From Paracoccus aeridis (lineage in GTDB: Bacteria; Pseudomonadota; Alphaproteobacteria; Rhodobacterales; Rhodobacteraceae): DNA of 64,000 bases. The stretch spans positions 94,955 to 158,954 of the forward strand of contig NZ_SELD02000037.1 of NCBI RefSeq assembly GCF_004923205.2, written 5' to 3'. Below the pieces are notes generated by a model. That model searched no databases, was not told where the DNA came from, and saw nothing but the letters and a program-made list of their open reading frames with translations. Of this stretch, positions 17,494 through 28,813 are shown piece after piece. Within the stretch, counting starts at the first letter, position 1. Every line of letters begins with the position of its first letter. The translations under genes and the position numbers were made by a program.

Positions 17494-18975
17494 TCAGGCT
17501 TCCCTGGGCTTCTGCCTGACCTTGTGCTTCGCCAGCGCCCCGGTCTGGCGCTTGTTCGACTTGTCCTTGTAGGGGTTCTTCGCCCCCTGGTCGCGGAAGG
17601 TGAGCCGGATCGGCGTGCCGGGCATGTCGAAGTCAACGCGCAGGCCGTTCACCAGGTAGCGCTGGTAGCTGTCGGGGATCTGGTCCACGTGCGTCGCCAT
17701 CACCACGAAGGCCGGCGGGCGGGTCTTGACCTGCGTCATGTAGCGCAGGCGGATGCGGCGGCCGCCGGGCGCGGGCGGCGGGTGCGCCTCGGTCATGGCG
17801 CCCAGCCACTGGTTCAGCCGCGCGGTCGAAACGCGGCGGTTCCAGACCTCGTGCGCCTTCAGGATCGCGGCGTGCAGGCGGTCCAGCCCCTTGCCGGTCC
17901 GCGCGCTGACGGTGACGAGCGGCGCGCCCTTCAGCTGCGGCAGCAGGCGCTCGAACGCCTCGCGCAGCTCGTTCAGCTTGTGAGGCTTGTCGTCCTCGAG
18001 ATCCCACTTGTTGGCGGCGACCACGACGGCGCGGCCCTCGGTCTCGGCAAAGTCGGCGATCCTGAGGTCCTGCTGCTCGAACGGGATCGCCACGTCCAGA
18101 AGGACGACCACCACCTCGGCGAAGCGGACCGCGCGCAGGCCGTCGGCGACCGACAGCTTTTCCAGCTTGTCGGTGATCTTCGCCTTCCGCCGCATCCCCG
18201 CGGTGTCGAAGATCCGCATCGGCGTGTCGAAGAACTCGGTCGTGACGCTGATGGAATCGCGGGTGATCCCGGCCTCGGGGCCGGTCAGCAGACGATCCTC
18301 GCCGATGATCCTGTTGATGAGCGTGGACTTGCCCGCGTTGGGCCGGCCGATGACCGCAAGCTGCAAGGGGCGCGCGGCCGACGGGCGCCAGTCCTCGGCG
18401 CCCTCGCCGGATTCCGCCTGCTCGTCGGTCAGCGTCACGTCGGTCTCGGGCGCGATCGGCGCGGGACGCTGCGCCTCGATCTCGTCCGCGAGGGGCGCGA
18501 GGACGCCGTAGAGGTCGTCGAACCCCTCGCCATGCTCGGCCGAGATCCTGAGCGGCTCGCCCAGGCCCAGCGCATAGGCGTCGAGCACGCCGGACTCGCC
18601 CGCCCGCCCCTCGGCCTTGTTGGCGGCAAGGATCACGTGGCGCGCGCGGCGGCGCAGGATGTCGGCGAAGTATTCGTCGGCCGCCGTCACGCCCGCCCGC
18701 GCGTCGATGACGAACAGGCAGATGTCGGCCTCGTCCACCGCGCGCTCGGTCAGGCGGCGCATCCGGCCCTGAAGGCTGTCGTCCTCGGCCATTTCAAGGC
18801 CGGCGCTGTCGATCACGATGAAGCGCAGGTCGCCCAGCCGCGCGTCGCCCTCGCGCAGGTCGCGGGTGACGCCGGGCTGGTTGTCGACCAGCGCCAGCCG
18901 CTTGCCGACGAGGCGGTTGAACAGCGTGGACTTGCCGACATTCGGCCGCCCGACGATGGCGAGTGTGAAGCTCAT
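17494..18975 (-). CDS. der: Ribosome biogenesis GTPase Der (EngA)
   Basis: A 493-residue protein with two tandem G domains: [16 protein letters not shown] at residue 8 and [16 protein letters not shown] at about residue 211. Each has a DxxG motif ([14 protein letters not shown]) and NKxE/D (NKAEG, NKWDL). A KH-like C-terminal domain and a Lys/Arg-rich tail follow. Der binds the 50S subunit during maturation. It is transcribed after bamB with only a 9 nt gap. Confidence 0.97.
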   Translation of the reverse strand: MSFTLAIVGRPNVGKSTLFNRLVGKRLALVDNQPGVTRDLREGDARLGDLRFIVIDSAGLEMAEDDSLQGRMRRLTERAVDEADICLFVIDARAGVTAADEYFADILRRRARHVILAANKAEGRAGESGVLDAYALGLGEPLRISAEHGEGFDDLYGVLAPLADEIEAQRPAPIAPETDVTLTDEQAESGEGAEDWRPSAARPLQLAVIGRPNAGKSTLINRIIGEDRLLTGPEAGITRDSISVTTEFFDTPMRIFDTAGMRRKAKITDKLEKLSVADGLRAVRFAEVVVVLLDVAIPFEQQDLRIADFAETEGRAVVVAANKWDLEDDKPHKLNELREAFERLLPQLKGAPLVTVSARTGKGLDRLHAAILKAHEVWNRRVSTARLNQWLGAMTEAHPPPAPGGRRIRLRYMTQVKTRPPAFVVMATHVDQIPDSYQRYLVNGLRVDFDMPGTPIRLTFRDQGAKNPYKDKSNKRQTGALAKHKVRQKPREA

Positions 18976-18984
18976 CGGACGGGC

Positions 18985-20307
18985 CTACCGGAACGCGTGC
19001 AGCCGGCCGTCGCGGCCGGTGACGTAAAGCGTGCCGCCCGACACGACCGGCGCGGTGGCCGCCCCGCCCGGGATCGCCCCCTGCCCCACCAGCGTGCCGC
19101 TGTCGGGATCGAAGATGCGCAGGACGCCGTCGCTTCCCGCGACGAACAGCCGCCCGCCGGCCAGCACGGGGCCGTAATGCGCGACGATGGAATCCTGACG
19201 CCGGACGCGGGTGTCGGTGTAGTAGGGCAGCTGGACCGCGAAGATGCGCCCGCCCGTCGCCGCGTCCACCCGCACCAGCTGCGCCTGGTCGTTGACCGCG
19301 AAGACGGACCCGCCGGCGACCAGCACCGGGCTCATCGCGCCGTCGCGTTCTGTCCAGTCAGGCAGCCCGGTCGCGAGGTCGAAGGCCGAGATCCGGCCCG
19401 AGGACGACCCCGCGATCACCCGGTCGCCCGCGATCACGGGATCGCCGGTCATGTCGCGGATGAAGGCGATGGCGCGGCCGGCGCGGTTGCCCGCGACCTG
19501 CGCCGTCCAGACCTGGGTGCCGGTCTCGGTATCCGCGGCCAGAAGCTGCCCCGACGAGAAGGGGAACACAACGGTCGAGCCGCGGACGGCAGGTGCCGAC
19601 ACGCCAGTCACGCCCGACTGGCCGGCGATCCCGGCCACCGTCCACAGGACGCGCCCGTCCGCGGCCCGCACCGCCCAGCCGGTCGCGTTCCGCGCGACGA
19701 CGTAGACGACGCCGTTTTCCACGGTGGGCGCCCCGCCGATCGGGGCGTCCACCCGCTGGCGCCAGCGCACCCCGCCTGTCACCGCGTCCAGCGCCACCAG
19801 CTCGCCATAGCCGGTCGTCGCGTAGACGGTGCCCGCCTCATGGGCGAGCCCGCCGCCCGATGTGCTGTCGCCCGACTCGGCCGGGGGCGTCAGGTCGGCG
19901 GTCCATGCGGTCCCGCCCGACAGCGCCGTGGCCGTGACGCGGGCGCGGCTGTCCAGCGTGAAGATGCGCCCGCCCGCGACCACCGGCTCGGCGGTGATGC
20001 GGTGGCGCCGCCCCTCGGGCTGGCCGATCTGCGCCGACCACAGGCGCCGGGTTCCGCCCGACAATGTCGCGTGCGCCATCAGGTGCTGCGCGTTCGACGC
20101 GCGCTGCGGCCACTCGAACGAACGCGGCGCCTCGAGCGACAGCGCGGTCGAGGACACCGGGTTGGCGCCGACGACGGCCGGGCCGCCGGGCGAAAGCACC
20201 TCGCGCGGGTCGAGCCGCTGGCCCGGCAGGACCGGATCGCGGTCGACGCAGCCGGCCACCGCCAGCAGCGCGCAGACCGAGGCGACGGTCAGGTTGATCC
20301 GGGTCAT
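18985..20307 (-). CDS. bamB: Outer membrane assembly lipoprotein BamB (PQQ-like beta-propeller)
   Basis: A 440-residue protein. Lipoprotein signal with lipobox AVAGC (lipidated Cys at about 20), then repeated beta-propeller blades with the PQQ-like pattern, e.g. VYATTGYGELVALDAVTGGVRW and similar units about every 40-45 residues. BamB is the scaffold lipoprotein of the BAM complex. The order yfgM-like, bamB, der on one strand matches the gene order in many proteobacteria and supports the call. Confidence 0.92.
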   Translation of the reverse strand: MTRINLTVASVCALLAVAGCVDRDPVLPGQRLDPREVLSPGGPAVVGANPVSSTALSLEAPRSFEWPQRASNAQHLMAHATLSGGTRRLWSAQIGQPEGRRHRITAEPVVAGGRIFTLDSRARVTATALSGGTAWTADLTPPAESGDSTSGGGLAHEAGTVYATTGYGELVALDAVTGGVRWRQRVDAPIGGAPTVENGVVYVVARNATGWAVRAADGRVLWTVAGIAGQSGVTGVSAPAVRGSTVVFPFSSGQLLAADTETGTQVWTAQVAGNRAGRAIAFIRDMTGDPVIAGDRVIAGSSSGRISAFDLATGLPDWTERDGAMSPVLVAGGSVFAVNDQAQLVRVDAATGGRIFAVQLPYYTDTRVRRQDSIVAHYGPVLAGGRLFVAGSDGVLRIFDPDSGTLVGQGAIPGGAATAPVVSGGTLYVTGRDGRLHAFR

Positions 20308-20396
20308 CGCGGCATCCTTTCGATGGACGGCCCGGGCGCGGGCACGATGTTGATCGGGCGCGGACGTCGGGGCCCGGCGCGGGAAACGGGGACGGG

Positions 20397-21098
20397 TCAG
20401 CCGGCGGGCATCGTCGCGGGCACGCCGCCGGGCAGGTCTGCCACGGGTTCGGGATCGACCCCCAGCGTGATCATCATCTCGGACAGGCGGCGGCGCATCG
20501 GTTCGGACAGGCCGTCCTTTTCCCGGATCTGCCGGATCAGCGCGACCGCGTCGTCGGGCCGCTGCGCATTGATCAGCGCCACGGCCTTCAGTTCCAGCGC
20601 CATCAGCTCGAACGGGGCGCCGGGCGCGCTGAGGGTCGTCAGCGCGGCGTCGCGTTCGGCGGGGTTCATCCCCTTGCCCTGCGCCAGCACCGACTTGATG
20701 AGCGCGAGATGCTGGATCAGCACGTCGTCGTCGACCGCGGCGGCCGTCGCCGCGAGCCGTTGCCCGGCCCCCGCGGCGTTCCCCGCCTCGATCTCGGCCC
20801 CGGCGGCCAGCAGGTCGCGCACCGCGGCGCGACCCTCGTCCTCCGCCGGGATGGCGGCCAGCGCCTCGGCCCGGGCGGCCGCGTCGGGCAGCGCCTGCGC
20901 CGCCAGCACGGCGTCGCCGAAGTCCTGCGCGCGCCTGTCGGCCTGCGAGCGGGAATATTCGACCCATGCCGACGCGCCCACCAGCGCCAGGATCAGCGCG
21001 ACGGCGATCCAGCCATAGCGGCGCATCGCCCGGAACAGCCGGTCGCGGCGAAGCTCGTCTGTCACCTCGTCGATGAAACGGTCGTTCTGGTTGGCCAT
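20397..21098 (-). CDS. YfgM-like single-pass membrane protein with TPR-like periplasmic domain
   Basis: A 233-residue protein starting MANQNDRFIDEVTDELRRDR. It has one membrane helix (about 28-46) after a positively charged RRYG segment, then an Ala-rich helical-repeat domain. This is the layout of YfgM/DUF2133 proteins, which associate with SecYEG and periplasmic chaperones. Adjacent bamB and der are the usual neighbours. Function in alphaproteobacteria is inferred. Confidence 0.8.
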   Translation of the reverse strand: MANQNDRFIDEVTDELRRDRLFRAMRRYGWIAVALILALVGASAWVEYSRSQADRRAQDFGDAVLAAQALPDAAARAEALAAIPAEDEGRAAVRDLLAAGAEIEAGNAAGAGQRLAATAAAVDDDVLIQHLALIKSVLAQGKGMNPAERDAALTTLSAPGAPFELMALELKAVALINAQRPDDAVALIRQIREKDGLSEPMRRRLSEMMITLGVDPEPVADLPGGVPATMPAG

Positions 21099-21317
21099 GC
21101 AGTCCCCGGCGTGTGGTTTCGCCCCTTCTACACACCGCCCCCCCGCTTTGCCAATCCGGCCGATGCCGCAGCTTCCCTGCCCCGCACGGGACGCCCCCGG
21201 CGAACCCGCCCGCGATCCCGGCCGGGAACCCCCTGTCCGGGGGTTGCGTTCGAGCGAGAGCGGCGCCAACCGTTGCGCCAGCGAAACCGCTCCTGAGAGC
21301 ATCCGAAAGGACACGAC

Positions 21318-21920
21318 ATGGCCTTCACGCTTCCCGACCTTCCCTATTCGCACGACGCCCTTGCCGCGGGCGGCATGTCGCGGGAGACGCTCGAGTTCCA
21401 CCACGACAAGCACCACAAGGCCTATGTCGACAAGCTGAACGAGCTGGTCCAGGGGACCGAGTGGGAGAACGCCTCGCTCGAGGACATCGTCCGCGGCACC
21501 TACCAGGACGGTGCGGTCGCGCAGAACGGCATCTTCAACAACGCCAGCCAGCACTGGAACCACAGCCAGTTCTGGGAAATGATGTCGCCCAACGGCGGCG
21601 GCACGATCCCGTCGCAGCTGGAATCCGCCATCAAGGACAGCTTCGGGTCGGTCGAGGAATTCAAGAAGAAGTTCTCGGAAGCCGGAGTCGGCCAGTTCGG
21701 GTCGGGCTGGGCCTGGCTCGTCAAGACCGCGGACGGCAAGCTGGAGATCACCAAGACCGAGAACGGCGTGAACCCGCTCTGCAAGGACCAGACCGCGCTT
21801 CTGGGCTGCGACGTGTGGGAGCATTCCTACTACATCGACTTCCGCAACGCGCGGCCGAAATACATCGAGAACTTCCTCGACAAGCTGGTGAACTGGGATA
21901 ACGTCGCCTCGCGCATGTGA
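21318..21920 (+). CDS. sodB: Superoxide dismutase, iron type
   Basis: A 200-residue Fe/Mn-SOD. Metal ligands are seen in LEFHHDKHHKAY (His at about 27), NNASQHWNHSQFW (His about 76), and the DVWEHSYYIDFRN signature (Asp and His about 160-165). GAGSGWAW-type aromatic residues and the Gln in the first domain (AQNGIFNNASQ) suggest the iron form. It disproportionates superoxide in the cytoplasm. GAAAGGA precedes the ATG. Confidence 0.95.
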   Translation: MAFTLPDLPYSHDALAAGGMSRETLEFHHDKHHKAYVDKLNELVQGTEWENASLEDIVRGTYQDGAVAQNGIFNNASQHWNHSQFWEMMSPNGGGTIPSQLESAIKDSFGSVEEFKKKFSEAGVGQFGSGWAWLVKTADGKLEITKTENGVNPLCKDQTALLGCDVWEHSYYIDFRNARPKYIENFLDKLVNWDNVASRM

Positions 21921-22073
21921 GGCCGCAGTCCCGGCTGCCTTCCGGGCCCGTCCGCTTGCTGCGGGCGGGCCTTTCCGCATGGCGGGGTTGCGCCCGGCCG
22001 AACGCCCTTGCGGCCGCTCGCGAAGCGCCCCATCCAAGCGCAGGCGGCCGAACGACAGGCGGGGGAAATCGCG

Positions 22074-22994
22074 ATGCAGGACCGGACCAGGGGCATCTTG
22101 TCGATGATCGGCGTCTGCGCGATCTGGGGCACCTCGCCGATCTTCTACCGCCTTCTGTCGCACGTCCCCCCGCCCGAGGTCCTGGCCCACCGCACGATCT
22201 GGTCGCTGGTGCTGTTCGCGGGCTTCCTCGCCTGGCAGGGCCATCTGGGCAGCCTGCGCGACGCACTGCGCCCGCCGCATGTCGGCCGGGTGGCGCTGGC
22301 GGCGCTGATGGTGTCGCTGAACTGGGGCGTGTTCATCTGGTCGGTCCAGAACGGGCACGTCGTGGAAAGCTCGATCGGCTACTACACCTATCCGCTGGTC
22401 GCGGTGGTCTTCGGCGTGGTGCTGTTCCGCGAACGCCTGCGGCCCTTGCAGCAGGCGGCGGTGCTGCTGGCGGCGACGGCGGTGGTGACGCTGTCGGTGG
22501 GCCTGGGCGCCGCGCCGTGGATCAGCCTGACGCTGGCGCTGACCTTTGCGCTTTACGGCGTGGTGAAGAAGGCGCTGCCCCTGGGGCCGGTGCAGTCGGT
22601 CACGGCCGAGGTGGCGCTGCTCGCCCCGCTCGCGCTCGGCTGGCTCGCCGTCGCGCATCTGCACCTGCTGCCGGGGCAGGACCAGCCCGCGGCCTTCGGG
22701 TGGGACCTGGCGACGACGCTGCTCCTGATCCTCTCAGGACCGATCACGGCGATCCCGCTGATGCTGTTCGCGCGCGCCTCGCGGTCGGTCGACATGGCGA
22801 CGGTGGGGTTGATCGGCTACCTGAACCCGACGCTGCAGTTCCTGTGCGCGGTCCTGCTGTTCGGCGAGGTCTTCACGCGCTGGCACGCCATCGCCTTCGC
22901 GATGATCTGGTCCGCGCTCGGGCTTTACACCCTGTCAGCCTTTCGCGCGGTGCATGCCCGGAACCGGAACCTGCGGGCTGGCGTCGGCGGCTAG
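22074..22994 (+). CDS. rarD: RarD-type EamA/DMT permease
   Basis: A 306-residue protein with ten predicted membrane helices in two EamA halves. The start [20 protein letters not shown] and the segment [19 protein letters not shown] are typical of RarD (chloramphenicol-sensitive protein family); substrate unknown. GGGGGAA lies before the ATG. Its last 60 nt overlap the 3' end of the convergent ispG. Confidence 0.88.
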   Translation: MQDRTRGILSMIGVCAIWGTSPIFYRLLSHVPPPEVLAHRTIWSLVLFAGFLAWQGHLGSLRDALRPPHVGRVALAALMVSLNWGVFIWSVQNGHVVESSIGYYTYPLVAVVFGVVLFRERLRPLQQAAVLLAATAVVTLSVGLGAAPWISLTLALTFALYGVVKKALPLGPVQSVTAEVALLAPLALGWLAVAHLHLLPGQDQPAAFGWDLATTLLLILSGPITAIPLMLFARASRSVDMATVGLIGYLNPTLQFLCAVLLFGEVFTRWHAIAFAMIWSALGLYTLSAFRAVHARNRNLRAGVGG

Positions 22995-24110
22995 CGCCTC
23001 GCCCTGCCCCGCGGCGAGCGCCTCGGCCCGCCGTTCGACCAGCTCGACGATGTGATCGATCATCTGCGCGTTCGACAGCTTGTGGCTCTGCTTGCCGGCC
23101 ATGTAGACCATGCCGCTGCCCGCGCCGCCGCCGGTGAAGCCGAGATCGGTCATCAGCGCCTCGCCCGGCCCGTTCACCACGCAGCCGATGATCGACAGGC
23201 TCATCGGCGTCTTGATGTGCTCGAGCCGCTGTTCCAGCGCCTCGACCGTCTTGATGACGTCGAAGCCCTGCCGCGCGCAGCTGGGGCAGCTGATGATCTG
23301 CACGCCGCGGGTCCGCAGGCCGAGCGATTTCAGGATCTCGTAGCCGACCTTGACCTCCTCGACCGGGTCGGCCGACAGGCTCACGCGGATCGTGTCGCCG
23401 ATCCCCATCCACAGAAGGTTGCCCATCCCGACGGCGGACTTGACGGTGCCGCCGCGCAGGCCGCCGGCCTCGGTGATGCCGAGATGGATCGGCGCGTCGG
23501 TGGCTTCCGCCAGCATCTGGTAGGCCGCGGCGGCCAGGAACACGTCCGACGCCTTCACGCTGATCTTGAATTCGTGGAAGTCGTTGTCCTGCAGCAGCCT
23601 GATGTGGTCGAGCCCGCTTTCCACCATCGCGTCGGGGCACGGCTCGCCGTATTTCTCCAGCAGGTGCCGTTCCAAACTGCCCGCGTTCACGCCGATGCGG
23701 ATGGAACAGCCGTGGTCGCGCGCGGCCTGAACGACCTCGCGGACGCGGGCGGCGTCGCCGATGTTGCCGGGGTTGATCCGCAGGCAGGCGGCCCCGGCCT
23801 CGGCCGCCTCGATCGCGCGGCGATAGTGGAAATGGATGTCGGCCACGATCGGCACGGGGCTTTCGCGCGTGATCTCGCGCAGCGCGCGCGTCGCGGCCTC
23901 GTCGGGGGTCGAGACGCGGACGATGTCGGCACCCGCCTCGGCGGCGGCGATGACCTGCGCGAGCGTGGCGCGCACGTCCGACGAATCGGTGTTGGTCATG
24001 GTCTGGACGCTGATCGGGGCGTCGCCGCCCACCGGCACGTTGCCGACCATGATCCGGCGCGACTTCCGCCGCTCGATGTTGCGCCAGGGACGGATCGGGT
24101 TGAGACTCAT
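22935..24110 (-). CDS. ispG: 4-hydroxy-3-methylbut-2-enyl diphosphate synthase IspG (GcpE)
   Basis: A 391-residue enzyme of the MEP isoprenoid pathway. It has an N-terminal TIM barrel ([28 protein letters not shown]) and a C-terminal [4Fe-4S] domain with cluster Cys in SCPSCARQG and CVVNGPGEA. It reductively opens the MEcPP ring in the cytoplasm. The start [12 protein letters not shown] is family-like; an upstream Met ten codons earlier is less likely. It overlaps rarD tail to tail by 60 nt. Confidence 0.96.
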   Translation of the reverse strand: MSLNPIRPWRNIERRKSRRIMVGNVPVGGDAPISVQTMTNTDSSDVRATLAQVIAAAEAGADIVRVSTPDEAATRALREITRESPVPIVADIHFHYRRAIEAAEAGAACLRINPGNIGDAARVREVVQAARDHGCSIRIGVNAGSLERHLLEKYGEPCPDAMVESGLDHIRLLQDNDFHEFKISVKASDVFLAAAAYQMLAEATDAPIHLGITEAGGLRGGTVKSAVGMGNLLWMGIGDTIRVSLSADPVEEVKVGYEILKSLGLRTRGVQIISCPSCARQGFDVIKTVEALEQRLEHIKTPMSLSIIGCVVNGPGEALMTDLGFTGGGAGSGMVYMAGKQSHKLSNAQMIDHIVELVERRAEALAAGQGEALAADASPQVPVPGMHRAKG

Positions 24111-24227
24111 GCGCCTGAAGCCTTTGCTGTGTCGCGCCACAGATAGGCGCAGCGGCGCCCGGCAGCAACCGCGGCCGGGTCGGCTGTCACCAAGGGATGA
24201 AGGCGCGTGCGCCGCGGCAGGGCCGCC

Positions 24228-25538
24228 TCAGGGTCGGCGCGGCGGCCCGTCCGTCTGCGATGCAGCCTCGCCCGTCTCGACCCGATCGCCCAGGATCGGC
24301 GCGGCCGAGGCGACGGCGAACATCTGCGCCAGCTCCGGGTCCTGCGCCGGGTCGGCGGCGGCGTAGCGCGCGGTCAGCGCGGCGGGGGACAGCTCGACGT
24401 TCTTGACGACCTGCGCACCCGGCGCGGCGGGGCCGTAGGTCTTGCCGTCCACGGCGAAGTAGATCGCGCCCGAGTTGCCCGTGCGCAGCACCGGCGCCTG
24501 CTCCAGCTTGGGCAGCGGGAAACGCTCGCCCGCGTCCAGCGTCTTTTCCAGGATCACCGTGCCGTCCGGTGAACTCACGCGGACCCACGCGGGCCGCACC
24601 GCCAGCAGCTCCATCTGGGCGGCGTCCAGCGCCACGGTGCGGACGCCCTGGTCGGGCGAAGCGGGCAGCTGCGGGCCATAGGCCATCGCGGCGCTGCCCG
24701 GCAGGGCGGCCGCCGCGGCGGTCGTGCCCGGGGCGGGCACGGCCTCGACCGGCGCCTGCGCGGTCCGGACGGCGGGCGCGCCGGGATCGGGCAGGCCGGG
24801 GTCGATCGCGGCGATGGGGCCGTCGCGCGGCGTCATCACCGGCGCCTCCAGCGCCTGAGGGCGGTAAAGCCGGTCCAGCGCCTCGGGCTGGGACAGGTTC
24901 ACCGCCGCCGTGTCCTGCGCCAGCTCGGGCGAGCGAACCTCCTGGACCGGGTCCAGCGCCGCGACGATGCCCGGCGCCTGGTCGGACGGGGTCAAGCGGA
25001 CCTTCTGCACTTCCTGCAGCACCGACCAGCCGCCGAAGCCCAGGCCCGCCGCCAGCGCGACCATCACCATCAGCGAGCCCACGGCCCGCGGCTCGATCCC
25101 GGACCAGAAGCTTTCCGGCTGGGGGATGAACAGCGCCTTGGGGTTCGCCAGCGCCTCGACGGGGTCGGCCGGGCGGCGCTGCGGGCGCGGGCCGGACGCG
25201 GCGGGCGCCATGCCGTGGGTCGGCTGGAACCCCGATTCCTCGCAGAAGCGGCGGAAGGTCCAGTCCGGATCCATGCCGAGATAGCGCGAATAGGACCGCA
25301 CGTAGCCGGCGATGAAGCTGGGCGCGTCGAAGGCCGTGATGTCGCAGTTCTCGATCGCGGCGACGTAGCTGGCGCGGATCCGCAGTTCGCGCTGCACGTC
25401 CAGCAGGGACTTGCCCAGCGTGGCGCGTTCGCCCCGCATCATGTCGCCCAGGCGCATTTCGAAGTCGTCGAAGCGCGGCGCTGCCTGCACCGTGCTGCGA
25501 TTGTCGTTCGCCGGACGATCTGTCCGCATCCCGATCAT
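24228..25538 (-). CDS. RodZ-like helix-turn-helix membrane protein
   Basis: About 436 residues. A Cro/RodZ-type HTH near the N-terminus (about 25-95: GKSLLDVQRELRIRASYVAA and IAGYVRSYSRYLGMDP), one membrane helix in the middle (about 150-170: SLMVMVALAAGLGFGGWSV), a Pro/Ala-rich linker, and a C-terminal DUF4115 beta domain (WVRVSSPDGTVILEKTLDAG). RodZ links MreB to the cell wall. The ATG at 25538 is chosen; a GTG five codons upstream is possible. Confidence 0.85.
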   Translation of the reverse strand: MIGMRTDRPANDNRSTVQAAPRFDDFEMRLGDMMRGERATLGKSLLDVQRELRIRASYVAAIENCDITAFDAPSFIAGYVRSYSRYLGMDPDWTFRRFCEESGFQPTHGMAPAASGPRPQRRPADPVEALANPKALFIPQPESFWSGIEPRAVGSLMVMVALAAGLGFGGWSVLQEVQKVRLTPSDQAPGIVAALDPVQEVRSPELAQDTAAVNLSQPEALDRLYRPQALEAPVMTPRDGPIAAIDPGLPDPGAPAVRTAQAPVEAVPAPGTTAAAAALPGSAAMAYGPQLPASPDQGVRTVALDAAQMELLAVRPAWVRVSSPDGTVILEKTLDAGERFPLPKLEQAPVLRTGNSGAIYFAVDGKTYGPAAPGAQVVKNVELSPAALTARYAAADPAQDPELAQMFAVASAAPILGDRVETGEAASQTDGPPRRP

Positions 25539-25650
25539 CTGCGCCTGTCCCACTACCCTGCTTGCCAGTAACGCTTCAGAAGCGAATCTGGCACATTATC
25601 CTTGGGTATTTCTTATCACGCGGCCGAGAGCGGATCACCCGCTGATTGCG

Positions 25651-26880
25651 TCACGCGACAGCGTGGGCGCGATTCAGCGCACAACGTGACCAAAGCGCAT
25701 CCATCGCCCGGACCAGCCGGTCGATCTGCCCCGCGTCGTGCACCGGGGACGGCGTGAAGCGCAGCCGCTCGGTCCCGCGCGGCACGGTCGGGAAGTTGAT
25801 CGGCTGCACGTAGACGCCGAACTCGGCCAGCAGCATGTCGGACAGCATCTTGCAATGGACGGGGTTGCCCACGTGCACCGGGACGATGTGCGTGCCGCGG
25901 TCGTCGATCGGCAGGCCCAGTCCGCGCAGCCGCATCTTCAGGATGCGGGCGTGCAGCTGCTGGGCGTCGCGCAGGCGCTGCCCCTCGGCGGTCTTGAGGA
26001 AGGCGATCGACGCCGCCGCCCCCGCCGCGACCGCGGGGGGGATCGAGGTGGTGAAGATGAAGCCCGGCGCATAGCTGCGGATCGCGTCGCACATGCGCGC
26101 CGACGCGGCGATGTAGCCGCCGAAGACGCCGAACGCCTTGCCGAGCGTCCCGTTCACGATGTCGATGCGGTCCGCCAGGCCCTCGCGTTCCGCCACGCCG
26201 CCGCCGCGCGGGCCGTACATGCCGACCGCGTGCACCTCGTCCAGGTAGGTGAGCGCCCCGAACTCGGCCGCGAGGTCGCAGATCGCCGCGATGGGGGCCA
26301 CGTCGCCGTCCATCGAGTAGATCGATTCGAACGCGATCAGCTTGGGCGCGTCCGCGTCTTCGGCCTCCAGCAGCGCGCGCAGGTGGGCCACGTCGTTGTG
26401 GCGGAAGATGCGCTTCTCGCCGCCGCCGCGCTTGATCCCCTCGATCATCGAGGCGTGGTTCAGCTCGTCCGAGAAGATCACGAGGCCGGGGATCAGCTTG
26501 CGCAGCGTCGACAGCGTGGCGTCGTTGGCGATGTAGGCCGACGAAAAGACCAGCGCCGCGTCCTTGCCGTGAAGGTCGGCGAGTTCGCGTTCCAGCCGTT
26601 TGTGATAGACCGTGGTGCCGGAGATGTTGCGCGTCCCGCCCGACCCGGCGCCGGCGGCGTCCAGCGCCTCGTGCATGGCCGAAAGCACCACCGGGTGCTG
26701 GCCCATGCCGAGATAGTCGTTGCCGCACCAGACCGTGATTTCCTGCTCCGTCCCGTCGGGACGGGTCCAGACTGCCTGCGGGAACCGGCCCTGGCGCCGT
26801 TCGATGTCGATGAACGTGCGGTAGCGGCCCTCGTCGTGGAGCCTGCCCAGCGCGTCGTCCAGCGCGGCATCGTAGTCCAT
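25651..26880 (-). CDS. hemA: 5-aminolevulinate synthase
   Basis: A 409-residue PLP enzyme of the alpha-oxoamine synthase family. Visible features are [44 protein letters not shown] and the PLP Lys in [13 protein letters not shown]. It condenses glycine and succinyl-CoA as the first step of tetrapyrrole synthesis by the Shemin pathway, the alphaproteobacterial route. AAGGGG precedes the chosen ATG. Confidence 0.96.
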   Translation of the reverse strand: MDYDAALDDALGRLHDEGRYRTFIDIERRQGRFPQAVWTRPDGTEQEITVWCGNDYLGMGQHPVVLSAMHEALDAAGAGSGGTRNISGTTVYHKRLERELADLHGKDAALVFSSAYIANDATLSTLRKLIPGLVIFSDELNHASMIEGIKRGGGEKRIFRHNDVAHLRALLEAEDADAPKLIAFESIYSMDGDVAPIAAICDLAAEFGALTYLDEVHAVGMYGPRGGGVAEREGLADRIDIVNGTLGKAFGVFGGYIAASARMCDAIRSYAPGFIFTTSIPPAVAAGAAASIAFLKTAEGQRLRDAQQLHARILKMRLRGLGLPIDDRGTHIVPVHVGNPVHCKMLSDMLLAEFGVYVQPINFPTVPRGTERLRFTPSPVHDAGQIDRLVRAMDALWSRCALNRAHAVA

Positions 26881-27041
26881 CTGCGTCCCCTTGCGTCTCT
26901 GGCTGGGTGCGATCATCGTCCGATCGCCAACGTGGTGGCACTAGATACGCGCCGATGAACGCGTTTGACACCCCTAAAGATCATTTCTGCGACCAGATGG
27001 CGCAGGGTGAACCTGATGAAAAGACTTGGAAAGGCCGGAAA

Positions 27042-28427
<1,386 letters not shown>

Positions 28428-28723
28428 CGCGTTCGGCGCCGGGCGGGCCTGATGGCCACGCCCGGTGCCCGCCGGCAAGGACAGGGGGCGCGCGGCGCAT
28501 GGGCCGCAGCCGTGCGGTTCATTGCGGCGAGCCGACTTGGCAACCTCGGCGACGGGATCGTTGCGCTTGGGCCTGGGCGTGAACCGCATCGGTCCCGACG
28601 CGCCACCCGGGGCCGACGGTGAAGCAGAGTTAGCGCTTGGCGGAGCCGGCGGCCGCGGCGCGACCCTGTCGCGGCCGGTGCGGCGGGACGCGGGACCAGG
28701 CCGTGCAAGCGTTCACAATGCAG
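28428..28723. other. Intergenic region with no recognisable gene
   Basis: About 300 bp of GC-rich sequence between the M20 peptidase stop and a terminator. No frame has a convincing start, ribosome site or family motif. A GCGCCGGGCGGGC / GCCCGGTGCCC pairing directly after the stop may form a structure. Confidence 0.4.
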
Positions 28724-28749
28724 AAAAGGCCGCCCGGGGGGCGGCCTTT
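28724..28749. terminator. Bidirectional terminator between M20 peptidase and Hint protein genes
   Basis: AAAAGGCCGCC and GGCGGCCTTT flank a short GC loop, giving a strong stem with A-run on one side and T-run on the other. It sits between two convergent genes and can serve both. Confidence 0.85.
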
Positions 28750-28813
28750 CGATTCGGATCGGGGCCCGCGCGATCGCCCGTGGCAGGCGCGCGGCGTTTC
28801 GGCGCGGCCGTCC

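Noticed and set aside
17524..21018. A 1,164-codon plus-strand frame opposite der, bamB and the yfgM-like gene
   Set aside because: It is antisense to three clear genes and has no start site, signal or recognisable motif.
21227..21245. AACCCCC/GGGGGTT hairpin before sodB taken as a terminator
   Set aside because: It lies between divergent starts with no upstream gene to terminate and no T-run; it may be a leader structure at most.
27001..27041. Longer N-terminus for the M20 peptidase from 26907
   Set aside because: The extra 45 residues are low in family resemblance and contain the AT-rich divergent promoter region with hemA.
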